A stretch of 64,000 nt of DNA, from positions 863,501 through 927,500 of the forward strand of contig NZ_CP032548.1 of the NCBI RefSeq assembly GCF_003867015.1. The letters run 5' to 3'. The translations under genes and the position numbers were made by a program. Shown one piece after another: positions 26,074 through 35,444 of this stretch (position 1 is its first letter; the number at the start of each line of letters is the position of its first letter). A model generated the notes under the pieces. That model was not told the origin of the DNA and ran no database searches. It was given only the letters and a program-made list of their open reading frames with translations. The stretch is from Tenacibaculum singaporense (GTDB lineage Bacteria; Bacteroidota; Bacteroidia; Flavobacteriales; Flavobacteriaceae).

Positions 26074-27182
26074 TATAAAGCAAAGGCAGCAAACGAGATA
26101 GCAATAGATCCTAGCATTGCTAGTATAAAAAACATAGTGTTAGCTAGTGTGTACTTTATAAATGTCTTAAAATACCCCTGATTGTAAAATCTTTTCATGG
26201 CTATAAATAAATAAATCATGAAGAGTAGTAAGAAAACAGGCAGGAAGCTGCTAGAGTGTTTAAAAAAGTCTATAATATAAAAAATAGAAAACAGCAGAAA
26301 GAGTACGGTTTGTACATGAAATACAAAAACAAGATGTTCTACATATGTATACCTCCTTCTAAGGTAAATAAACTTTAAAAATAAAGTGAATATAGGTAGA
26401 AGTATAAATAGTGCGATAGAAGCATACGATAGTATTTGACGGAAAAACTTTTTTGTTTCATCTTTGTTTAAAAAGACTGAGTTAAAAACTTTTGCACGTG
26501 AATACCAAAAGCGATTGCTGAAATTTTTCTCCAATTTCAGGCTGTCCAAAGCAGCGTCAATTGGTACTTTAGGATGCGTCTTTTGAAATTTCATAAATTT
26601 TACGAGCCCGAAAGAATCATTAGAGTTAGCTTTGATTAGTTTTTGTTCAGAATTATATGAAGCTGATGTGGAATCAAGTTTGGTAAGTGTCTTTTTAGCT
26701 TCTATAGAGTCTTGTTCTTCAAGTTGTTTGAAAACTACATCTTGAATAGAGTCAAGATCTACTTCAATAGCATCGCTATTGTCATTGTTTAAATTAATTT
26801 GAGAATTAATACTCGAAGATTTACCAATTCTTAATTCTTCAAATTTCTTATAGTTATCAGTTAAACTTATAATTAAAAAAAAGATAATAGAAGTAGCTAA
26901 ATAAAACCGAAACGGATTGGTATATCTTACTCTTTTGCCTTCGATGTAGTCTTTTGAAACTTTACCAGGGTTTATTAATAAAGGGATAAGTGTTCGCCAA
27001 AATTTAGTGTCTAAGGAAAAGAAACCAGCAAAAAGCTCACGAAGAAAAACGCTTAGAGTAATTTTTTTTCCTCTATTTTTTTGCCCACATTCAGGGCAAA
27101 ATTTTTCATTATTAGTAAAAGGATGTCCACAGTTTAAACAGTTAGCATCTCTTACAACTGGAACTTTATTTTTTTTAATCAT
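26070..27182 (-). CDS. DUF3667 domain-containing membrane protein
   Basis: A 370-residue protein. An N-terminal zinc ribbon (CLNCGHPF and CPECGQKN, four Cys) is followed by FWRTLIPLLINPGKVSKDYIEGKRVRYTNPFRFYLATSIIFF, the DUF3667 signature, and then several transmembrane segments in the C-terminal third. The middle (about residues 120-240) is a hydrophilic insert. Function unknown. It begins one base from the end of apaG on the same strand, and apaG plus the T9SS plug gene lie upstream. Confidence 0.88.
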   Translation of the reverse strand: MIKKNKVPVVRDANCLNCGHPFTNNEKFCPECGQKNRGKKITLSVFLRELFAGFFSLDTKFWRTLIPLLINPGKVSKDYIEGKRVRYTNPFRFYLATSIIFFLIISLTDNYKKFEELRIGKSSSINSQINLNNDNSDAIEVDLDSIQDVVFKQLEEQDSIEAKKTLTKLDSTSASYNSEQKLIKANSNDSFGLVKFMKFQKTHPKVPIDAALDSLKLEKNFSNRFWYSRAKVFNSVFLNKDETKKFFRQILSYASIALFILLPIFTLFLKFIYLRRRYTYVEHLVFVFHVQTVLFLLFSIFYIIDFFKHSSSFLPVFLLLFMIYLFIAMKRFYNQGYFKTFIKYTLANTMFFILAMLGSIAISFAAFALY

Positions 27183-27568
27183 TAGTTTAAAATAGCAGTA
27201 GTGGTTAGTTGAAAAGTAGGAATAATTACTAAAAATTCTTCAAGTGTTTCTATGTTAATCATTTTATAGTTTCCACCCATAGCGCCTATGGTAGAGAGTA
27301 AAAAACAATTAGATCTGTAATTATAAATATCGTTAGGTTTTAAAGTTGGTGTTTCTCCAACAACACCTTCGCCTTCTACATATTCAGTGTTGTTAAGAGC
27401 ATCAAAAATAACCCAAAAACGCTCTAGTAGCTTTACGGTGTCTTTCGATTTATTTTCTATAGAAATATAATAACTAAAAGCATAGTACTGTCGATGTCCT
27501 CTGTATACAGAGCCTCTAAAAGATGTTTTTACAGAGATTTTAATGCCTTTTGTTACTTGTTGAAACAT
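27182..27568 (-). CDS. apaG: ApaG protein (DUF525)
   Basis: A 128-residue single-domain beta-sandwich protein. Family elements: VSVKTSF-like early strands (ISVKTSFRG), YYISIENKSKDTVKLLERFWVI, GEGVVGETPTLKPNDIYNYRS and TIGAMGGNYKM. ApaG was linked in older work to Co2+/Mg2+ efflux; the actual molecular role is unsettled. Stop and start overlap by one base with DUF3667 downstream. Confidence 0.93.
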   Translation of the reverse strand: MFQQVTKGIKISVKTSFRGSVYRGHRQYYAFSYYISIENKSKDTVKLLERFWVIFDALNNTEYVEGEGVVGETPTLKPNDIYNYRSNCFLLSTIGAMGGNYKMINIETLEEFLVIIPTFQLTTTAILN

Positions 27569-27619
27569 ATGATAAAGATAGTTCTTTTTCAGTTTTTAGT
27601 CAATGTTTCTATGTATACC

Positions 27620-28852
27620 TTACCTGTTTTGATTAAAAAAAACATAACCTACACCAATTACTCTGTCATAAATTTCACCAAAAGGCTTATAGTAAACAAT
27701 TACAGTGTACTCATTTTCGGTTTGGTAAAAAGAACCGTCAATTTCATGTAGGTCAATGCTTTTGTTGCTGTCTAAAGTAACATAACTGTAGTTATAAAAG
27801 CCTTGCTTAAAAGGAAGTGTAGCTTTGTAAATTCTCTGAGAGGAATCGTAAATCATTTTGTTTTCTTCAGACAGTTCGTAATTGTTAAATGCACCATACA
27901 CATAAACATCTTTGTTATCGTAAGGTTCAAAAACTTCTAAAGAAAAATGAACTAAAGAATAATCAGCTTCGGTATTATCTCTATCGTCAAGAACATCGCG
28001 TTCTGTGGTTCTTACAACAAATTGTCCATTGATGTCAGGGTTGTAAGTGTATGTTTTATCAGTACGAGGCTCGTCAGTGTAAAGATAGCTGTGGTATAAG
28101 TCTTTGCGTTCTACTCTAGCAACATTTAAACTAGAGTTTCGTATAAATTTTGTGTCAAAATTTAAAAACTCGTTTCCACCCCAAAAATTAGTTTTTATAG
28201 TGTGATTGTATAATAATTGCTGAGGTTTAATAAATATAGGTTGGAGATTGGTAATAGCAGTATTCCAATTATGGTTTTGAAATAATGCAACATTAATTTC
28301 TTGTGACGGCGTATTGATTTGTAACCCCGGGTGATTAACAGAAAATTGAACGGTTTGTTGTTGGTTGGTTGTTGCTGCGTTTCTACTTCTAAAAGCAGCA
28401 ACACCAACAGTAGTAATATCTTCGTAAAACACACAGCGTCTGGTAAAAACAACTTCGTAGTTTTCGTCTATAACAGAAATTAGATAATTACCACTTTTGG
28501 TGATAATTGTATTTTGATTTGGGATTTCTACAGAGTAGTGTGTGTAAGGTTGAAGTGTGTTAAAAGAATTGTTGAAATTGATAATCTCGTTTTGTTCAAA
28601 ACCCTCAATATATTGGTTGCTTGTCATTGAGCTAGGCTTCCAGTCATGAGTCATGTGCTCAATTTTATATTGGTACTGTTTACTGTCAGCGTCTAAATCG
28701 TCAAAAGACAATTTTAAAACATCACCTAAACGAGTAATTGGAGCATAAAAATTGGGGTTATTTTTAGGTCGTAATTGTATAGTCTTTATGTTTTGAGCAA
28801 AGGTCGAAACAACTAATAAAAAGGCAATTAAGGATAGTTCTTTTTTTATCAT
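27620..28852 (-). CDS. Type IX secretion system plug protein (DUF5103)
   Basis: A 410-residue exported protein with signal peptide MIKKELSLIAFLLVVSTFAQ. The N-terminal region (IQLRPKNNPNFYAPITRLGDVLKLSFDDLDAD and YKIEHMTHDWKPS, described in parts) is the DUF5103 signature. By family knowledge these proteins serve as a plug of the SprA translocon in the type IX secretion system of the outer membrane. The cell therefore likely secretes proteins with T9SS C-terminal signals. A minus-strand -7 box sits only 8 bases before the ATG, implying a leaderless or very short-leader mRNA. Confidence 0.9.
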   Translation of the reverse strand: MIKKELSLIAFLLVVSTFAQNIKTIQLRPKNNPNFYAPITRLGDVLKLSFDDLDADSKQYQYKIEHMTHDWKPSSMTSNQYIEGFEQNEIINFNNSFNTLQPYTHYSVEIPNQNTIITKSGNYLISVIDENYEVVFTRRCVFYEDITTVGVAAFRSRNAATTNQQQTVQFSVNHPGLQINTPSQEINVALFQNHNWNTAITNLQPIFIKPQQLLYNHTIKTNFWGGNEFLNFDTKFIRNSSLNVARVERKDLYHSYLYTDEPRTDKTYTYNPDINGQFVVRTTERDVLDDRDNTEADYSLVHFSLEVFEPYDNKDVYVYGAFNNYELSEENKMIYDSSQRIYKATLPFKQGFYNYSYVTLDSNKSIDLHEIDGSFYQTENEYTVIVYYKPFGEIYDRVIGVGYVFFNQNR

Positions 28853-28859
28853 GATGTAA

Positions 28860-28867
28860 CAAAAGTA
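28860..28867 (-). promoter_or_regulatory. -7 promoter box of the T9SS plug gene, abutting its start codon
   Basis: On the minus strand this reads TACTTTTG, an exact TAnnTTTG match, ending 7 bases before the ATG. Transcription would begin at or within a few bases of the start codon. Confidence 0.5.
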
Positions 28868-28971
28868 TCAAAATATAAGCCAAAGACAAGGTTTTTATTT
28901 AGAATAAATATAAATAATAAGGTTTCGTAAAGATAAAAATGTTTTTGTTCTGCAAAGGGATTCAAAATTTT

Positions 28972-28979
28972 TAAATTTG
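28972..28979 (+). promoter_or_regulatory. -7 promoter box of the nqr operon
   Basis: TAAATTTG is an exact TAnnTTTG match 35 bases before nqrA. A TTTG at 28944-28947 is near the expected -33 position but spaced slightly too far. Confidence 0.6.
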
Positions 28980-29014
28980 CGTGTTTTTTAAGAAAATCAA
29001 ATTAATCAGTTCCT

Positions 29015-30367
29015 ATGTCAAAAGACATCCGTATTAAGAAAGGCTTGGATATCAAGCTAGTTGGCGAGGCAGAACAGGTAACTACCGAACTTCAATTAGG
29101 TAGTGTGTTTGCAGTAAAGCCAGATGATTTTCACGGCGTTATTCCTAAAATTTTAGCAAAAGAAGGTACAGAAGTAAAAGCAGGTGAAGCACTTTTTTAT
29201 TCAAAAAGTGATGAGCGTATTTTATTCCCTAGTCCTGTTAGTGGTAAAGTTACAGAAATCGTTCGTGGAGCACGAAGAAAAGTTTTAGCAATTAAAATCA
29301 CTGCTGATGCACAGCAGGAATACAAAGATTTTGGTAAGAAAGATGTAGACGCAATGTCTGGGGAAGAGGTGAAAAACCACTTGTTTGCTTCAGGTTGTTG
29401 GCCGTTTGTAAAACAACGTCCGTACGACGTGGTTGCAAACCCTAATCAAGCACCAAAAGCAATTTTTGTATCAGCCTATGCAAGTGCACCTTTAGCAGCC
29501 GATTATGATTATGCGTTAAAAGGCAAAGAAGCAGAATTACAAGCAGCTTTAACAGCGTTAACAAAATTAACAGCAGGTAAAGTACATGTTTCTGTAGCTA
29601 AAAACTCAACACTATCACCGTTTAAAGATGTGAAAGGAGTTGAGCTACATAAAGTTTCAGGGCCACACCCAGTAGGGAATGTAAGTACTCAAATAGCACA
29701 AATTGATCCTATTAACAAAGGAGAAGTTGTGTGGGTAGTTACACCTCAAGACTTAGTGGTAATAGGAGAGTTGTTATTAACTGGAAAGTTTAATGTTACT
29801 CGTACAATTGCATTAGCAGGATCTAAGTTTAACAAACCACAGTACGTAACTGCAAAAGCAGGAGCGCAAATTGCTGATGTTGTTAAAGGAAATTTAGACG
29901 CTAATAATGCTCGTGTAATTAGTGGAAATGTTTTAAGTGGTTTAGAAGTTAAAGAAGATGGTTTCTTAGGATACTACGATAACTTAATTACAGCTATCCC
30001 AGAAGGAGATGACTATGAATTATTTGGGTGGAATAAGCCAGTTTTTAATAAAATATCTACTTCTAGAGCATTAACTTTTTCTTGGTTAAACCCAAAGAAA
30101 AAATATGACTTAGATACGAATACTAACGGAGAGCATAGAGCATTTGTAGTAACAGGTTCTTATGAAGAAATTTTTCCGTTAGATATCTATCCGATGCAAT
30201 TATTAAAAGCTTGTATGTATAAAGATCTTGACGAAATGGAAGGATTAGGAGCTTACGAAATTGCACCAGAAGATTTTGCGTTAACAGAATTTATTTGTGT
30301 GTCGAAACAACCTCACCAAAAAATAATTCGTGAAGGATTAGATTTAATGAGAGAAGAATTAGGATAA
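29015..30367 (+). CDS. nqrA: Na+-translocating NADH:quinone reductase subunit A
   Basis: A 450-residue peripheral subunit of Na+-NQR on the cytoplasmic face, implicated in quinone binding. It has the family N-terminus SKDIRIKKGLDIKLVGEAEQ and the internal VYVSAYASAPL-like element (AIFVSAYASAPLAADYDYAL), with PHPVGNVSTQIAQIDPINKGEVVWVV and a late LDIYPMQLLKACMYKDLDEMEGLGAYEI. First of six nqr genes in canonical order. nqrB starts 3 bases after its stop. Confidence 0.97.
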   Translation: MSKDIRIKKGLDIKLVGEAEQVTTELQLGSVFAVKPDDFHGVIPKILAKEGTEVKAGEALFYSKSDERILFPSPVSGKVTEIVRGARRKVLAIKITADAQQEYKDFGKKDVDAMSGEEVKNHLFASGCWPFVKQRPYDVVANPNQAPKAIFVSAYASAPLAADYDYALKGKEAELQAALTALTKLTAGKVHVSVAKNSTLSPFKDVKGVELHKVSGPHPVGNVSTQIAQIDPINKGEVVWVVTPQDLVVIGELLLTGKFNVTRTIALAGSKFNKPQYVTAKAGAQIADVVKGNLDANNARVISGNVLSGLEVKEDGFLGYYDNLITAIPEGDDYELFGWNKPVFNKISTSRALTFSWLNPKKKYDLDTNTNGEHRAFVVTGSYEEIFPLDIYPMQLLKACMYKDLDEMEGLGAYEIAPEDFALTEFICVSKQPHQKIIREGLDLMREELG

Positions 30368-30370
30368 GAT

Positions 30371-31576
30371 ATGGGCTTAAAACAAAACTTACATAATTTA
30401 AAAAAGAAGTATGAAGGAACTAAAATAGCTCCGCTATTTAATGGTTTTCATACATTTTTATATATGCCGAATGAGACTACTCATGGAGGAACTCATATTA
30501 AGTCGGCAGATGATCTTAAACGTACAATGAATACAGTAATCATGGCATTAGTTCCATGTTTAATATTTGGTATGTTTAATGCAGGATATCAGCATAATCT
30601 TCAAATAGAAGCCGTTTCAAACGCAACTGGTTTCTTTTCTGGAGAATTTTGGAATATGGATAACTTACTAATCGGTTTAGTTAAAATATTACCATTAGTA
30701 ATTGTATCGTATGTTGTTGGTTTAGCAATAGAATTTATTTTTTGTATAATCAAAGGACATGAGATAGAAGAAGGATACTTAGTAACAGGAATGTTAGTTC
30801 CGTTAATCGTACCTGTAGATTTACCATTGTGGATGTTAGCAGTAGCGGTAGCATTTGGAGTAGTAATTGGTAAAGAAGTATTTGGAGGAACTGGGATGAA
30901 TATCTTAAACCCAGCCTTAACAATTCGTGCATTCTTATTCTTCGCATATCCAACATGGATGTCTGGAGATAAAGTATGGGTTCAAGGAGCTGTAGAAGCT
31001 GCTGGAACAGCTGATGCTATTTCAGGAGAAACAATCTTAGGAAGTTTAGCACAGTCACAACCATTAAACTATTCAGTTTCTGATATGTTCTTTGGGTTTA
31101 TTCCAGGTTCAGTAGGAGAAACATCAACATTATTAATTTTATTAGGAGCTTTATTCTTGATCTTTACAAAGATTGGAAGCTGGAGAATTATGTTATCTTC
31201 AGTAATCGGAGCTTTAGTAATGGGATTCATCTTTAACCAAGTAGTTGATATGGGATGGGTTGGTGAAACAAGTAAGTTTTACGGATTAATGAGTTTAGAT
31301 TTTTGGAAACATTTATTAATTGGAGGTTTCGCATTTGGTGCAGTATACATGGCAACTGATCCAGTAACAGCATCACAAACTAACAAAGGAAAGTGGATTT
31401 ATGGTTTCTTAATCGGATTTATCTCGATTATGATTCGTGTATTCAACCCAGCATATCCAGAAGGAGTAATGTTAGCGATTTTATTAATGAACGTATTTGC
31501 TCCAACAATTGATCATTACGTAGTTCAAGGTAATGTTAAGAGAAGATTAAAACGTTTAAAAGCTAAAACTGCCTAA
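30371..31576 (+). CDS. nqrB: Na+-translocating NADH:quinone reductase subunit B
   Basis: A 401-residue integral membrane subunit with about ten hydrophobic segments. It carries a covalently bound FMN in the family, attached to Thr in a conserved loop; SGETILG within residues about 215-222 is the probable site. NILNPALTIRAFLFFAYPTWMSGD, and late ATDPVTASQTNKGKWIYGFLIG and RVFNPAYPEGVMLAILLMNVFAP, are strongly typical. It takes part in Na+ translocation. Confidence 0.96.
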   Translation: MGLKQNLHNLKKKYEGTKIAPLFNGFHTFLYMPNETTHGGTHIKSADDLKRTMNTVIMALVPCLIFGMFNAGYQHNLQIEAVSNATGFFSGEFWNMDNLLIGLVKILPLVIVSYVVGLAIEFIFCIIKGHEIEEGYLVTGMLVPLIVPVDLPLWMLAVAVAFGVVIGKEVFGGTGMNILNPALTIRAFLFFAYPTWMSGDKVWVQGAVEAAGTADAISGETILGSLAQSQPLNYSVSDMFFGFIPGSVGETSTLLILLGALFLIFTKIGSWRIMLSSVIGALVMGFIFNQVVDMGWVGETSKFYGLMSLDFWKHLLIGGFAFGAVYMATDPVTASQTNKGKWIYGFLIGFISIMIRVFNPAYPEGVMLAILLMNVFAPTIDHYVVQGNVKRRLKRLKAKTA

Positions 31577-31578
31577 TT

Positions 31579-32319
31579 ATGAGTAAGAAGACAGATAGTA
31601 ATGTATATACGGTAGTATTCGCAATAGGAATGGTACTAGTAGTGGGTGCGTTGTTAGCTTTTACAGCGTCATCACTTCGCCCAACAATCGACGCTAACAA
31701 GCGTATCGAGAAGCAGCAAAACATTTTGTATGCAATGGGTGTAAACGAAAACGATGAAACAAGTGTAGAGTTTGTTTCAAAAGATAAAGTAGCAGACGAG
31801 TTTGCTAAATACATTAAAAAACAATTAGTAATTGAAGGAGATAACGTTTCTGAAGACGCTAAAGCGTATTTAATTGATGTAAAAAAGCAACAAACAGCAG
31901 CTAAAGAAGGAAAAACAAGAAAATTACCATTATTTGTAGGTGAAAAGGAAGGAAAAACTTTCTATATCGCTCCAATTAGAGGTAAGGGTCTTTGGGATGC
32001 TATTTGGGGATATGTTGCAATGGATAAAAACATGGTAGTTCAAGGAGTTTTCTTCGATCACAAAGGAGAAACACCAGGTTTAGGGGCTAACATTAAGCAA
32101 CGTTACTTTATGGACGATTTTATTGGAGAAGATTTAATGAGCAACGGTTCTTTTAAAGGAATTGCAGTATCTAAATCTAATAACGATCCAAAGAATGAAG
32201 ATAAAAATGATAACGAGGTAGATGCAATTGCAGGAGCAACTATTACTGGTGACGGGGTAGCTGCAATGCTTAAATCAGAATTAGCATTATACGTACCTTA
32301 CTTTAAAACATTAAAATAA
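31579..32319 (+). CDS. nqrC: Na+-translocating NADH:quinone reductase subunit C
   Basis: A 246-residue subunit with one N-terminal membrane anchor (VYTVVFAIGMVLVVGALLAFTAS) and a periplasmic FMN-binding domain. The flavinylation motif appears as DAIAGATITGDGV near residue 215-225, where the second Thr would bind FMN. GRGLWDAIWG-type and KGETPGLGA elements are also seen. It follows nqrB by 2 bases. Confidence 0.96.
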   Translation: MSKKTDSNVYTVVFAIGMVLVVGALLAFTASSLRPTIDANKRIEKQQNILYAMGVNENDETSVEFVSKDKVADEFAKYIKKQLVIEGDNVSEDAKAYLIDVKKQQTAAKEGKTRKLPLFVGEKEGKTFYIAPIRGKGLWDAIWGYVAMDKNMVVQGVFFDHKGETPGLGANIKQRYFMDDFIGEDLMSNGSFKGIAVSKSNNDPKNEDKNDNEVDAIAGATITGDGVAAMLKSELALYVPYFKTLK

Positions 32320-32321
32320 TT

Positions 32322-32966
32322 ATGGGACTTTTATCAAAAAAAGACGCAGCATTAATTACTGATCCATTAGCAGATAATAACCCAATTACAATTCAGGTAT
32401 TAGGTATTTGTTCTGCACTAGCAATTACAGCAGAGTTAAAAGCTTCTATTGTAATGTCTATATCGGTATTATTTGTATTAGGAGTAGGGAATGTAGTAAT
32501 CTCGTTAATGAGAAATATTATTCCATCAAAAATTAGAATTATTGTACAGTTAATCGTAGTAGCAACCTTAGTAATTATTGTAGACCAAGTGCTAAAAGCG
32601 TTTGCGTACGATTTAAGTAAAACCTTATCGGTATTTATTGGGTTAATTATTACCAACTGTATTATTATGGGACGTTTTGAGGCATTTGCTTTAGGTAACG
32701 GACCATGGAGATCATTTTTAGATGGAATAGGAAATGCTTTAGGATATGCAGTAATCTTAATTATTGTAGGATTCTTTAGAGAGTTATTCGGTTCAGGTAC
32801 TTTATTAGGATTTAAAGTGTTAGGTGATCCTATCGAGAAAACAGGATTGTATGCTTTAGGATACGAAAACAACGGATTTATGTTATTATCACCAATGGCA
32901 TTAATCGTTGTAGGTATTATTATTTGGGTACAACGTACAAGAAATAAAGCATTAGTAGAAGATTAA
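32322..32966 (+). CDS. nqrD: Na+-translocating NADH:quinone reductase subunit D
   Basis: A 214-residue membrane protein with about six helices, related to RnfE. TDPLADNNPITIQVLGICSALAIT and NCIIMGRFEAFALGNGPWRSFLDGIGNALGY are typical. NqrD and NqrE form an inverted pair that holds an Fe-S centre in the membrane; the Cys in GICSA and NCII are the likely ligands. An 85-base spacer separates it from nqrE, in contrast to the tight spacing elsewhere in the operon. Confidence 0.96.
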   Translation: MGLLSKKDAALITDPLADNNPITIQVLGICSALAITAELKASIVMSISVLFVLGVGNVVISLMRNIIPSKIRIIVQLIVVATLVIIVDQVLKAFAYDLSKTLSVFIGLIITNCIIMGRFEAFALGNGPWRSFLDGIGNALGYAVILIIVGFFRELFGSGTLLGFKVLGDPIEKTGLYALGYENNGFMLLSPMALIVVGIIIWVQRTRNKALVED

Positions 32967-33051
32967 AATAGTAATGAGACGTTAGATATGAGAATTGAGA
33001 TGCTATCAATAAACTCAATACTAACTACTCAATACTAAATACTATAAAAAT

Positions 33052-33810
33052 ATGGAACATATAGAATTATTTTTCAAATCGATATTTATAGATAACATGG
33101 TATTTGCTACCTTCTTAGGAATGTGTTCATACCTTGCTGTATCTAAAAAAGTATCAACAGCCGTAGGTTTAGGAGCTGCTGTAATCTTTGTATTAGCAGT
33201 AACAGTACCAGTAAACTGGTTGTTAGATCAATACTTATTACAACCTGGAGCTTTAAAGTGGTTAGGAGAAGAATATGTAGATTATGACTTAAGTTTCTTG
33301 TCGTTTATCATGTTTATTGCAACAATTGCAACCATGGTACAATTAGTAGAAATTATAGTTGAAAAATTTGCGCCAGCATTATATAACTCTTTAGGTATTT
33401 TCTTACCATTAATTGCAGTAAACTGTGCAATTTTAGGAGGGTCTTTATTTATGCAATCTCGTGAAATTCCAACATTAGGTTTATCATTTACGTATGGTAT
33501 TGGTTCAGGAATCGGGTGGTTTTTAGCAATTTTAGCAATTGCTGCTATTCGTGAAAAAATCAGATACTCATCAGTGCCACCAGCATTAAGAGGATTAGGA
33601 ATTACATTCATTATTACAGGTTTAATGGCTATCGGGTTTATGAGCTTCGGTGGAATGTTAACAGGAGGTGATGATGCAGGTAAAAAAGAAGAAACTGCTG
33701 AAGTTAAGGTTGATAAGAAAGAAGTTGAAGAAAAGGTAGTAGAGGAAACTGAAAAGACTGAAGAGAAGGCAGAAGAATTAGCTAATAACACTAAAGAAAT
33801 TACAGAATAA
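33052..33810 (+). CDS. nqrE: Na+-translocating NADH:quinone reductase subunit E with charged C-terminal tail
   Basis: A 252-residue membrane subunit related to RnfA. The core to about residue 203 has six hydrophobic segments with [12 protein letters not shown] and [16 protein letters not shown], giving the two Cys that bind the membrane Fe-S centre with NqrD. Residues about 205-252 are an added low-complexity tail rich in Lys and Glu ([14 protein letters not shown] and onward), making the protein about 50 residues longer than the usual family length. Its stop overlaps the nqrF start by one base. Confidence 0.95.
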   Translation: MEHIELFFKSIFIDNMVFATFLGMCSYLAVSKKVSTAVGLGAAVIFVLAVTVPVNWLLDQYLLQPGALKWLGEEYVDYDLSFLSFIMFIATIATMVQLVEIIVEKFAPALYNSLGIFLPLIAVNCAILGGSLFMQSREIPTLGLSFTYGIGSGIGWFLAILAIAAIREKIRYSSVPPALRGLGITFIITGLMAIGFMSFGGMLTGGDDAGKKEETAEVKVDKKEVEEKVVEETEKTEEKAEELANNTKEITE

Positions 33811-35126
33811 TGGTATTTTTAGAAGTAAGCACAGGAGGAACAGTTGCTATTACAGTATTAGCGTTTTTAGCGGTAATCTTAGTTTTGGTAGCTTTATTAT
33901 TATTTGTTAAGCAAAAATTGGCACCATCTGGACCTGTAAAAATTACAATCAATGGTGAAAAAACAATAGAAGTAGCATCAGGAGGAACTTTATTATCTAC
34001 CTTAGGTAATGAAAAAATCTTTTTACCATCAGCTTGTGGTGGTGGTGGTTCTTGTGTACAATGTGAGTGTCATGTAAATTCAGGTGGAGGAGAAGCTTTA
34101 CCTACAGAAACACCACACTTTACACGTAAAGAATTACAACACGGTATCCGTTTAGCATGTCAGGTAAAAGTAAAGCAAGATATGGATATCTCTATTCCAG
34201 AAGAAATTTTCGGAATTAAGAAATGGGAAGCAACTGTTGTAAGAAATTATAACGTAGCAACCTTTATTAAGGAGTTTGTAGTTGAGATTCCAGAAGAAAT
34301 GGATTATAAAGCAGGTGGGTATATTCAAATTGAAATACCACCATGTGAAGTAAAATATGCTGATATGGATATTTCTGCACATCCACAAGATCATCCAGGT
34401 GAACCAGATAAATTTGAGGCTGATTGGGATAAATTTAACCTAAGGCCATTAGTAATGAAGAATGAGGAAACTGTAGAGAGAGCATACTCTATGGCTTCTT
34501 ATCCAGCAGAAGGAAGAGAAATCATGTTAAATGTTCGTGTAGCAACACCTCCTTTCGACCGTGCTAAAGGCGGATGGATGGATGTAAATCCAGGGGTGGC
34601 ATCTTCGTATATTTTTAATCAAAAGCCAGGAGATAAAGTAACTATTTCTGGACCTTATGGTGAATTCTTTATCAATGATTCAGATGCAGAGATGTTATAT
34701 GTAGGTGGTGGAGCTGGTATGGCACCAATGCGTTCACATATTTATCATTTATTTAGAACTTTAAAGACTGGTAGAAAAGTAACATACTGGTACGGAGGTC
34801 GTTCTAAAGCAGAATTATTCTACATTCACTACTTTAGAGCGTTAGAAAAAGACTTTCCAAACTTTAAATTCTACTTGGCATTATCTGAGCCATTAGAAGA
34901 AGATAACTGGAAGGTTAAAAAAGATATTAATGATGAAAGCGGAGATGGTTTTGTTGGGTTTATTCATCAAGTTGTAATAGACCAATATTTATCTAAGCAT
35001 GAAAGTCCTGAGGATTTAGAATTATATTTCTGTGGACCACCATTAATGAACAAAGCAGTACAAAAAATGGGTGAAGATTTTGGTCTAGATGACGAAAACA
35101 TTCGTTTTGACGACTTTGGAGGATAG
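33810..35126 (+). CDS. nqrF: Na+-translocating NADH:quinone reductase subunit F
   Basis: A 438-residue NADH-oxidising subunit. In order: one N-terminal membrane helix (AITVLAFLAVILVLVALLLFV), a 2Fe-2S ferredoxin domain with SACGGGGSCVQCECHV and a later C in LACQVKV, then an FAD domain with ERAYSMASYP and an NADH domain with VGGGAGMAPMRSH and YFCGPPLMNKAV. Electrons enter from NADH to FAD and then the 2Fe-2S cluster. Last gene of nqrABCDEF, followed by a terminator. Confidence 0.97.
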   Translation: MVFLEVSTGGTVAITVLAFLAVILVLVALLLFVKQKLAPSGPVKITINGEKTIEVASGGTLLSTLGNEKIFLPSACGGGGSCVQCECHVNSGGGEALPTETPHFTRKELQHGIRLACQVKVKQDMDISIPEEIFGIKKWEATVVRNYNVATFIKEFVVEIPEEMDYKAGGYIQIEIPPCEVKYADMDISAHPQDHPGEPDKFEADWDKFNLRPLVMKNEETVERAYSMASYPAEGREIMLNVRVATPPFDRAKGGWMDVNPGVASSYIFNQKPGDKVTISGPYGEFFINDSDAEMLYVGGGAGMAPMRSHIYHLFRTLKTGRKVTYWYGGRSKAELFYIHYFRALEKDFPNFKFYLALSEPLEEDNWKVKKDINDESGDGFVGFIHQVVIDQYLSKHESPEDLELYFCGPPLMNKAVQKMGEDFGLDDENIRFDDFGG

Positions 35127-35156
35127 ACACATAGTGTTTAATACATCATATTATAA

Positions 35157-35188
35157 AACCGATACAAATAATTTGTATCGGTTTTTTT
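35157..35188 (+). terminator. Terminator of the nqr operon
   Basis: AACCGATACAAAT and ATTTGTATCGGTT form a near-perfect hairpin followed by a T run, about 30 bases after nqrF. Confidence 0.92.
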
Positions 35189-35313
35189 GTGCTTAAAAAA
35201 ATACCATTCATAATTAATTTTCAACTGTTTATAAACTTTTAACTTTCAGTTAAACTTAATAAGCTTATTTTGTAGAACTACTACTTACAATAAATTAAAA
35301 ACCAAACAAATCA

Positions 35314-35442
35314 ATGAATTGTCCAAATTGTAAATCTACATTTATAAGAAGAAAAAGAAGAAGTTTATTTCAAAAGATAGTATTCTTTAATAAGAGAAGA
35401 TTTAAATGTCATGAATGCAAAACAACGTTTTTAGCAAAATAA
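35314..35442 (+). CDS. Tiny zinc-ribbon-like protein (42 residues)
   Basis: An ATG-TAA frame of 42 residues in the gap after nqrF. It has CPNC at residues 3-6 and CHEC at about 32-35, separated by a strongly basic stretch (RRKRRS, then NKRRF). Two CxxC knuckles at this spacing are typical of a zinc ribbon; the basic core suggests nucleic acid or ribosome binding. It ends just before the convergent gene's stop codon. No promoter box was assigned with certainty. It is shorter than most gene-finder limits, but the motif pattern makes it convincing. Confidence 0.6.
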   Translation: MNCPNCKSTFIRRKRRSLFQKIVFFNKRRFKCHECKTTFLAK

Positions 35443-35444
35443 TG

